DNA from: Mixophyes australis
Lineage: Eukaryota; Chordata; Amphibia; Anura; Limnodynastidae
Direction: 5' to 3'
Length of the DNA: 64,000 nt
Assembly (NCBI GenBank): GCA_036250195.1
Contig: JAVHZZ010000003.1
Location: 55,133,521-55,197,520 of the forward strand
Part shown: positions 56,086-64,000 of the stretch, piece after piece
How the letters are laid out: the number at the start of each line of letters is the position of its first letter
Numbering within the stretch: position 1 is the stretch's first letter
The notes under the pieces: model-generated
The model's input: the letters and a program-made list of their open reading frames with translations, nothing else
What the model was told of the DNA's origin: nothing
Database searches by the model: none
Translations under genes and position numbers: made by a program

Positions 56086-57765
56086 GACAGTCCCACATTT
56101 AGAATGCCATTGTCGCAATACTACATCAAAAGGCATTTGCACTTTTAATGCTCACCCAGATCATATGTGTCATTCTGGACACCAGGTTGGTAAGACACAT
56201 AGAAAGTGACTGAGTGTCCATATGTGTCTACATTCTCTGGCATAGGCTTGGAAGCATATGTGTCCCTAAACAAATGTGCTTGGAAAGTGCACGTAAAAAA
56301 AGTACTTTTTGTTTAGTTATACCATAAGATAAACTCAGTAATATAAAGTGGAAAATCATAAAATACACATTTTAAGTTTGCTTTGACATAAAGCTAAAAG
56401 ATCACCTCTCTGACTGTGATACATCACTTTTATGCGGACTATCATTTCATATGTCAAGCATTATGAGGGCTTAGCATTTTTGTCAGGTCATGAAGTACAG
56501 CTTAACCTGAAAAAGAGAATTGATCTTTCCAAAGTTTATTTTCAAATGTCAAATATAAATTTAAGTTAAAATAATACCACTAAACTTTTCTTAATTACGA
56601 TCTATAAATAATACATGTAAATGAGCTTTTTTCCTATTTGTTTCTATCTTTTTCAACAGGTTTTATGTTAAAATGTAAGTACACATATGTTAACCCAAAT
56701 AGAAAGCTTTATTTTAATTCATTTCACTATTTTCATTCATTGAATTCATTACAATATTTTTCTTTAATTTTGTTCCTTTCGTCTTCTAACCTACTCATCT
56801 TTTTCCTTACATCATCAATGAAGAAATGACTGAGCTTAAGTATGACAGTTATCTTTGCTACATATTACTTAACCAGTAGTGGATAGTGGTCTTATTGTTA
56901 TTCCATTATTGAAGCCATCGTTTGGCACAAATATTCATGATTGTTAATGTGCTGTAAGAAATGCAACAAGGAAAGATTGGATCATACCTGCTGCTGCTCT
57001 TTTACAGAATCTTCATAGTATTACTAGAGCAGGTAATTTGTATAGTAAAATCAAAATCATGTCAATGTCACCATAGAGCTATCTGGAAAATTACAAGACT
57101 GAAATGTGCTGCAAATGCTTTGCAAGGAAAATATGAAAATAATATTTTTTTGTGGTCCTCTTTTCAGAAGGTTGGTGAAGGTGGTCACTTATTCAATATT
57201 TCTGGAGTGATTTTCACCAACCACAACTCAGAGAGAGGCGAGACCCCCAACCGGGAAAAAGACTTTCAATAACTGGACACTTTTAAAGGAATTATCTTAA
57301 TTATTAAGAGCCAAGAAAAAGGAGTAGAGTAGGGCAAACAGAGGGGTATTCACAGGGACCTTGACTGGGCATAACACTAATATATTATCATATAAATTAC
57401 TATAAGAATATTGGAACAACATGAATAAATTGTCATATAAATTATTCTAAAAAAATTGGTATAACATTATTAAATTATAATATAAATTATTCTAAAAAGA
57501 TCTGTGCAACATTAATGCATTACCATATAAAACATTTCTAAAAATATTAATCTTCATAGAACACTTTCTATATTACTCTAGAGATCACTTTTCAAATTTA
57601 TGATAATAATTGTAGCACTCTTACAATCACTTTAGACTATTCCTTGTTAGTCAAATACAAAGTTATTTCTATTCTATCCAAATAGGGAACCTCTGCTCAT
57701 TTGGTAGAAAATGATTATGTCACAAAATGTTTCAGCCATAGTGGCATCTGAAGCTTAGAGGCCTA

Positions 57766-57768
<3 letters not shown>
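56086..57768. other. No recognisable gene; AT-rich
   Basis: 57385-57545 has an irregular direct repeat of ATATAAATTATTCTAAAAA-like blocks. Nothing coding. Confidence 0.4.

Positions 57769-57815
<47 letters not shown>
57769..57815. repeat. (TA)n microsatellite
   Basis: About 23 TA units. Confidence 0.97.
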
Positions 57816-57817
<2 letters not shown>

Positions 57818-58199
57818 TTAGGAAAGCACAATATAAGAAACATGCTAGAAGCTATAGCTCACTCACAAACTTTTAGCAGAATGGCAGCTGGTTTGGGTCT
57901 ATGGAAACAGAAGAAGGGCCAATCTAATGTGTTCCTTGATGAGTTATGATGCTGTACAGGTGCTGGGGTATATACTTGTGGTTATAAGATCTGGTCAGTG
58001 CCAACATACCATTGCCAGATTTTTGAGTCTCCTTGATCATTGTCCAGCAATCCTGCTAATCTGTTTCTCTGTCAATTGACACAGCTCTGTAATGACCAGT
58101 GTTGCTACCTGACTGCCATTATGAGCCTGTGATTTGCATTGACCATCGTTTGCTTTGGGCACCTGGATTTATTTACTTGGGCAACAATTAAGAGACATT
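57816..58199. other. Unclassified, perhaps retroelement-derived
   Basis: CT-rich phrases like GAGCCTGTGATTTGCATTGACC are reminiscent of frog LTR leaders; not supported further. Confidence 0.25.
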
Positions 58200-58518
58200 G
58201 GGCCTGATTCATTAAGGAAAGTAAAGCAAAAAAAATGAGTGCATTTTCACCTTGGCAAAACCATGTTTCATTGGAGGGGGAGGCAAATTTAAAACGTGAT
58301 GGAAGATTTATAGTTGGGGTAAGGCATGTTCTAGGTCAGCTAAATATCAGTGTACAAATATAGTCATCAAGTATTTGTGTGCTACATGACAAAAACAGCC
58401 AGTATTTATCTTATGTGCAAAATAATAAACTAATTTGCACCCCTTGCATTGTAACATGGTTTTGTCCAGGAGAAAACATACTCATTCTTTTGACTTACTT
58501 TCTTTAATGACTCAGGCG
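58200..58518. mobile_element. Short inverted-repeat MITE (GGGCCTGATTCATTAAGG family)
   Basis: GGGCCTGATTCATTAAGGAAAGTAA at the left; GCCTGAGTCATTAAAGAAAGTAA on the other strand at the right. CATT flanks both sides (58196-58199, 58519-58522), a possible 3-4-bp target copy. Confidence 0.8.
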
Positions 58519-58522
58519 CATT

Positions 58523-59384
58523 TAGTCCTGCTCGTCTTTTCTGCAGAACGAACATTCAAATTGTTTGTACATTCAGACACTTCTTGTTGCATGCCGCACT
58601 GAACAGGTGCTGTACAACATTACTAGCGTGGCATTGCTCTTATGTGTCTGGACTAACTGCTACTCACAGAACTTGTTGTCAACTGTCTTCTATGAAAGGA
58701 GAGTTTCTGACTTGTTTCTACTACCTGGTCCTTTTCTGTTCATACCACAGCTGTGTCGGCACTGTACTCCATTACAGACGTGTCATCAGTTCCTCTGAGT
58801 CCATACTTGAGATTACCTTTTCGGGTTTCATGAGTCTAACAATTCCTGATTCATTATTAAGCAAAAGCTCTCTGTCTAATAGTCATCTCTAAGTTTATGT
58901 ATGCTATATGCTGCTGATAATTGAAACAATAAGTGTTACTGTGCTCTGTATAAGCCTGTATTGTGAAATACATGAACATGAACTGACATTAAAGCTGGCT
59001 ATTTATATTGATGTATTTGGGACTATTCAGATATCATCATTCTACAGTAGTGTGTTTCATCTATACTGGAAGTCTAGTTACATCTCTCCGAGAAGTTCCT
59101 GTGAAGTATACCGGAGCACTGCTTCTCCTATACATATGAAAGCCCTCTATGTTAAAGACTGGATGTGTTGTATCCTTGAAATCTGTTTTAATTTAGTATA
59201 TTACTACCTGGCCATAGAGGTTTAGAGGTTACCAGCCATTGAGTTGTATATATGACCTGTATATTTCTTTCTCTTTAATCCTCCTTACAAAGACTTTTGT
59301 TGCTCTCTCATTCTTGTTTGTTGCTCACTTACTGCTTTCCATTTCTCTATCACTGTTCTCTTTTACTAACACATCTATTTCTCT
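58523..59384. other. No recognisable gene
   Basis: Two overlapping frames of 77 and 102 codons near 58565-58892 show no recognisable motif and no conserved start context. Confidence 0.35.
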
Positions 59385-59389
59385 CTCGC

Positions 59390-59495
59390 TCTTTCCACTC
59401 TCTCCCTGCTTTCTACTCTCTCCCTGCTCTCTACTCTCTCCCTGCTCTCTACTCTCTCCCTGCTCTCTACTCTCTCCCTGCTCTCTACTCTCTTC
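59390..59495. repeat. 18-bp tandem repeat
   Basis: CTCTCCCTGCTCTCTACT repeated about six times inside a CT-rich tract. As 18 is divisible by 3, frames stay open. Confidence 0.93.
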
Positions 59496-60001
59496 CTATA
59501 TGTTTTTCTTCATTTACTTCTGTTCCCTCAGTTTTGCATCTCCTTTATTTTCTCTAGTCAGCTCTCAACTGACACTTGCAAGCAGTTCCTCACCTTTTTT
59601 TTTTTTTAGCAAACTGCTCTGTGTGGCTTGAGCCTTACTATATACATACTTCTATATGCGGCTGGAGTCTTACTATCATTGGGGGATTGTGGAGGAGCAG
59701 TGACAGGCTCACTCCGATCATGTGGGGGCTCTGTGTATAACGTCTACCAAATGTTTGCTGGCAGTTCTCATGCCTTGCCAATGGTTAGCGGCTCATTGCT
59801 TTTTTTTCCTGTTAAACAAAACATGATTTGCAGAACATCACTAGCAACAAAGCCATTAAGCTGCGGTACTTATGCAGATGAGGTCTAACATATTTTGGCT
59901 CTGGGGCAAGCAGAACAGAATGCCCAATGTACATGAAATCCCCACCGCAACCCCTTGTGTCTATGGTTGCAGGTACTGGCATAGTTACAACATGTAAAAT
60001 C
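59496..60001. other. No recognisable gene
   Basis: CT-rich, then unique sequence. Confidence 0.35.
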
Positions 60002-60004
60002 CAA

Positions 60005-60179
60005 GGGCTAGATTTACTAAGCTGCGGGTTTGAAAAAGTGGGGTTGTTGCTTATAGCAACCAATCAGATTCTAGCTTTCATTTATTTAGTACATTCTACA
60101 AAATGACAGCTAGAATCTGGTTGGTTGCTATAGGCAACATCCCCACTTTTTTAAACCCGCAGCTTAGTAAATCTAGCCC
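60005..60179. mobile_element. Palindromic MITE, 175 bp
   Basis: GGGCTAGATTTACTAAGCTG at both ends in inverted orientation, with nearly the whole element self-complementary. CAA flanks both sides (60002-60004 and 60180-60182). I recognise this as an abundant frog palindromic repeat. Confidence 0.92.
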
Positions 60180-60182
60180 CAA

Positions 60183-61469
60183 GTGTAAAATTAGCTCTTT
60201 AGCACTTTTATTTGGTGTACTGGCACAGTGTTTAGTATTGTTTTGACCTGGGCCCTATTTGTGTGAGGTCTATATGTTGGCGGCCCTCTAACTTTCAAAA
60301 GGGCCGCACATTACCCTTAATTTCATCAATAAATTAAAACAATGCATGTAATCAAATAACATATCATCATAAAGACTATAACAAACAAATCTGCCAATAA
60401 AGTAGGAAGGAGCCAGGGGGACCGGAGAAGGCCTGAGGTCCGCATACAGCCGTAGATCCGCCTGTTATCTATCAATACATTGATTACTGGTACCATACAA
60501 AACTTTTCAGTGGTGGGATCCCAGGATCAGCTCACATAACAAATACTTCATAGTAATATTATTGATATTTGCCCTACCCTATAACTTTGAAGGTATATAT
60601 AAAACATATAAATATAATATAAATGAAAAACAAAAATAGAAAATAGCTTAATCTTATTCAATCTAAACATAATATATTATGAGCACACTAAGTGCCGATT
60701 TCAGTTACAAGATTGAATACATTTTTGCAGCTCAGCTGGTTACATCTGTTCAATGAGTCCTGCATCCAGGAAAGGTAGTGGAGAACTGCAAGCACATAAT
60801 AAAGTCAATTAATCCGATCATGGGTTAAAGTGCAGAGCGACCTCATTAGTTGTATGTATAAACTGCGCAAGCAATGAGAGTCACTAAAGAAATATAAATG
60901 TGGTTGGGCTCTATTGATTGATTAAACTGTCTCTGTGTTTTTGGGAACATGTTGGTTCAAATGGTAGGTCACTTGAGCAGGGAACCAAAGACAGATACCT
61001 ATAAAAGGGTTTCCAAACAAATTAAACTAATGTTGTTTGTTTTTTCCCCTCAAGATCCTATTACATGAACGCAGTTTTAAAATACCGTAGATTAAAGCAA
61101 GTTATGGAAATGTACAGTTTGCTGCACATTTTTTATTTATACTATTAGTTTTCTTTCACCAAAAGAGTAAATACCCGGACCTCAATATACCCGGAGGCCG
61201 GCTCACTTTTTGTTTATCTTCCTGGACCTGCAAAAGATACTGCACAGGCAGAACTACAGTATGTGACAAAAGTCTATGGGCATGCAGAAAATCAAAAATT
61301 GCACAGAACTATGTGATAAGTATTTTCAAGCTGCTGTATTGTTATCCTACTAATCAGTCTCTGCTGTCAGTTAAGACCCTGCCCAGGGGGTATAACAATA
61401 GGATGTGTAGGGGGTAAAGTGGCTACAGGGCCTGGAGGTGAGGGGGACTGAGAATGCTCCGTTCTTTTT
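60183..61469. other. Unique sequence with candidate conserved block (about 60740-60960)
   Basis: No frame or repeat. 60795-60930 (AATAAAGTCAATTAATCCGATC, CTCATTAGTTGTATG, ATTGATTGATTAAAC) has the look of conserved regulatory DNA. 60240-60470 contains a faint GGGCCCTATTTGTG/GCGGCCC phrase, possibly a DNA-element remnant. Confidence 0.35.
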
Positions 61470-62350
61470 GCTGCTCTCAACTGTACTAATCACCGTCTTC
61501 TCCTGCACACCATTCCCTTAATTGTCCTTTATGACACAGTTCTTTCCTGGTTCACTTTCAACATGTTGATTCACTCCTTTAGTGTCTTTGGCGCATTCTT
61601 CTTTCAAATCTATCTTTTGGGAAGCTCTGTTCTTGGCCCTCTGTACATGTCTTCTCTTGGGTAACTAATTTGCTCATTCAGCCTCTAGTACAACCTCTAT
61701 GCTTATGATGCCCAAAGCTAACTCTGCTCAGCTTACCTCTCCCCTTCTGTATTATCTCATGTAACCAGCTGTCTCTCTCACCTCCCTAAAATCTCCCTCA
61801 CCATCAATAACACCACAATTTCCTCAGTCCCCCGAGCCCGCTGCATTGGTATCACACTTGAAACCACCCCCCAATTTTGCCTACAGGATATCTCATGTGC
61901 CACTATCAACATATGGAATTCCCTACCACACCTAATCAGACTCTCCCTACAGTCTTCAAATATTTAAAGCCTCTCTGAAAACCCATTTCTTTACCAGAGT
62001 TTACCCTACTCTCACCTATACTACCCAGGTGTAATCAGGTTAGCTCAGCAAATCAGTCTATATACTGAGCCTGATTGATTAATAAAATTAATTAATTAAT
62101 GAATTAATTAATTAACTAATACTGTTGACTCCACCTTAAAAAAACATTGCAAGATTACACCCTTTTCTTACTCAACAAGCTACGAAAACTCTTATCCATT
62201 CTCTCATCATCTCTCTCATCATCTCCCGTTTTGACTATTGCAACCTCCTGCTATTTGGCATTCCTGACACCCGTATATCCACATTTCAATCCATCCTAAA
62301 TGCTGCTGCAAGGTTGTTCCTTCTCTCTCACAGCTCCACATCCACTGCAC
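61470..62350 (+). pseudogene. L2-like LINE fragments in shuffled order
   Basis: 61500-61800 corresponds to the RT core (TGGTTCACTTTCAAC, then TTGGCCCTCTGTACA and TATGCTTATGATGCCCAA, where a YADDTQ motif is expected). 61860-62035 is the protein's end (TGGAATTCCCTACCACACC, CTCTGAAAACCCATTTC). 62150-62340 (TCATCTCCCGTTTTGACTATTGCAACCTC, i.e. LIISRFDYCNLLLFGIPDT) belongs between them. An (ATTA)n stretch at 62080-62118 separates the last two. Highly decayed. Confidence 0.7.
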
Positions 62351-64000
62351 CACTTTGCAATTCCCTACACTGCTGGGGGAAGAAACTCTAATAACTTTGT
62401 TTTGGTCAACCAGGTAAAATCTACAAAGGATCTTCTCAATTACTTCACATGGGGTCACTATGCAGACATAAACAGTCAAATTACTCCACAAAAGAGTAAA
62501 ATGAATTTCCCTGATGCAAATAGTTTCTGCATATACAAACAACTAACACTCCCTGAATCTCTGTCTGCGGTGTTTGCTACAGGCTTCTAAATGAGGAGAC
62601 AGGTAATTAGCAATCTGCAGAGAAAGGCTGCAAACAGAGTTACACATTTGTACAGTAGTTCACCTAAGTTAAAGAGCTACAGGTGGTGGACATATGTGTG
62701 ACAAAATAATAGTAAAGAGTATTTTTAAGTTACATGTTTTGAAGTGGTTTAAAAAAACATATATTCCCCAGCAAGCAGCAGCCTTGCAAAGTGTGTCTGC
62801 TATCAAAACAGAGCACCTGCAACAAACTCCCTTTTAAAGGCAAGGTGGGAGTGTCATTTGTCCATCAAGGGCTGTGGGAGGAGTGTAAAATTTAAATGTA
62901 TCTGTTTCATTGATCAGTGGTGACCGATGCCAGATAGACGCTAGGTTAGGTTAGGGAGCTAGTCTCTGTCTATCTAGTGTTAGGGTCACAAGAAAAAATG
63001 TGGAACTCTATGCTGTCAATTTACGTACCATCCTGACAATAAAAACAAAGTACAAAGCAAGAAGGTGTTTGTTTGTGCATCACCTGAAGTGGGCCTATGT
63101 CACAATAAGCATTTCCATAGTACTCATAAAAAATGAGTAATATAAGTCTTTATCCAGACTTTTGTGTGTAGTTGACTTGCATGTCCTTATACATTGAGGA
63201 GGGGTGTGAGATCCCAGTTCTTCAAATCTATAAACCTTATCTGGTTTGCTATCAAAACAGATGAGTCACTTTATTTCTAAAGACTCTCATCTGTTTTCAT
63301 TTTACCTTTGCTATTTCAGAACAGAAAGAATAAATTATAGCACAAGTTTTGTGTGGTCAGATGTCTATGGCTATATCTTCAAAAAGTCATGAAGCTGAGA
63401 AAATGTGAATCTTTTCTGCTCAAAACAGGGAATGAGAGCTTTAATATTTCACAATCTTTCTTCAACATCAAGTATAGGCTGCAAGTAGGAAGCTGTTCCT
63501 TGTGGACAGTTCCAGAGCCCATTGTCTTTAGGCACATTTCTAAAAAGGCTTCATTTTATTTTTGGCTTAACAAACAAATTAAGTTCTGATTAGGAGCACC
63601 ATGATAATTTTTCCATACTATAAAAATCAATAGAGATGACCTATACCTGTTGGGTAAGATATTAACCCACTGGTTCAGATAAAGGAAAATGTTGGTAAGC
63701 TGGACATAAATTTGCAGAATTTTATATATTGTGGTACTGCAACAAAATAACGTCTTTGATATCACTTCCTTTACCGCCAGATCTTCTATCTACTCACAGA
63801 ATTACAAATGTAACATAGCAACCATAAGCCAAATAATAGTAACACTATCTATTCATTGGCCAGCTAGTTTGGCATTGATCACCCCACTTGCACCGGCTTA
63901 GACTGATTTCAAACTGTAGAACTCCACCCTCTCTGCTAATTGATATTTCCTGCATCCAAGCCTTGCTTCTATTTCTTATATTCACATGACTGGCATGCCC
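62351..64000. other. No recognisable gene
   Basis: Unique AT-rich sequence; only short unsupported frames. Confidence 0.4.

Noticed and set aside
58565..59225. Small proteins of 77-105 codons
   Set aside because: No recognisable motif, no codon bias I can see and no splice context; kept as unannotated.
59239..59631. 130-codon Leu/Ser-rich frame resembling a membrane protein
   Set aside because: Produced by a CT-rich tract with an 18-bp tandem repeat; hydrophobicity reflects composition.

Overview
This window looks like a gene-poor stretch of a vertebrate genome, most likely an anuran amphibian. It is AT-rich with no recognisable host exon. It is dense in repeats that I associate with frogs: a palindromic element ending GGGCTAGATTTACTAAGC, elements ending GGGCCTGAGTCATTAAGG, tRNA-headed SINEs with a GATGATG tail, L2-like and L1/Tx1-like LINEs, Gypsy-type solo LTRs and hAT elements. 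The only intact long reading frame is a transposase. The species call is inference from repeat content.

Layout. 1-5575 is the 5' part of a hAT transposon (copy A) read on the minus strand: a transposase N-terminus broken by two frameshifts, then about 41 tandem copies of a 100-bp unit, then a TATA box and the terminal repeat. 6.8-7.1, 9.2-10.1, 12.8-15.25, 36.4-37.1 and 61.5-62.35 kb are L2-like LINE pieces. 9.07-10.65 kb is a palindrome-rich element interrupted by one of them. 11.3-12.7 kb resembles a Penelope-like element with a degenerate hammerhead-like motif. 18100-25409 is a complete 7.31-kb hAT element (copy B) with a perfect 8-bp target duplication and an uninterrupted 998-codon transposase. 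26.4-27.8 and 41.3-42.4 kb are two copies of one repeat, one with a SINE inserted and one with the site empty. 28.9, 32.2, 34.3 and 47.4 kb hold members of an LTR-like family, and 49.3-50.3 kb is a good solo LTR. 38.9-43.6 kb is a decayed L1/Tx1-type LINE interrupted by a 1.4-kb DNA element. Short inverted-repeat elements lie at 30.2, 45.1, 58.2 and 60.0 kb. Several intervening stretches (near 35.6, 44.1, 52.4 and 60.8 kb) are unique and rich in homeodomain-like TAATTA words; they may be conserved regulatory DNA.

The most interesting system is the hAT family. Both copies keep the same termini (TAGRGATG), a TATAAAT box about 160-175 bp from the 5' tip, a BED-finger transposase and large tandem arrays in their non-coding parts. 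In copy B the downstream region carries decayed, collinear fragments of the transposase coding sequence, and the 77-bp satellite unit beside them looks derived from one fragment. In copy A the leader has grown into a 4.1-kb array with a 17-unit, 1.7-kb higher-order repeat. The window therefore appears to show satellite DNA being born inside transposons, one of which still looks able to move.
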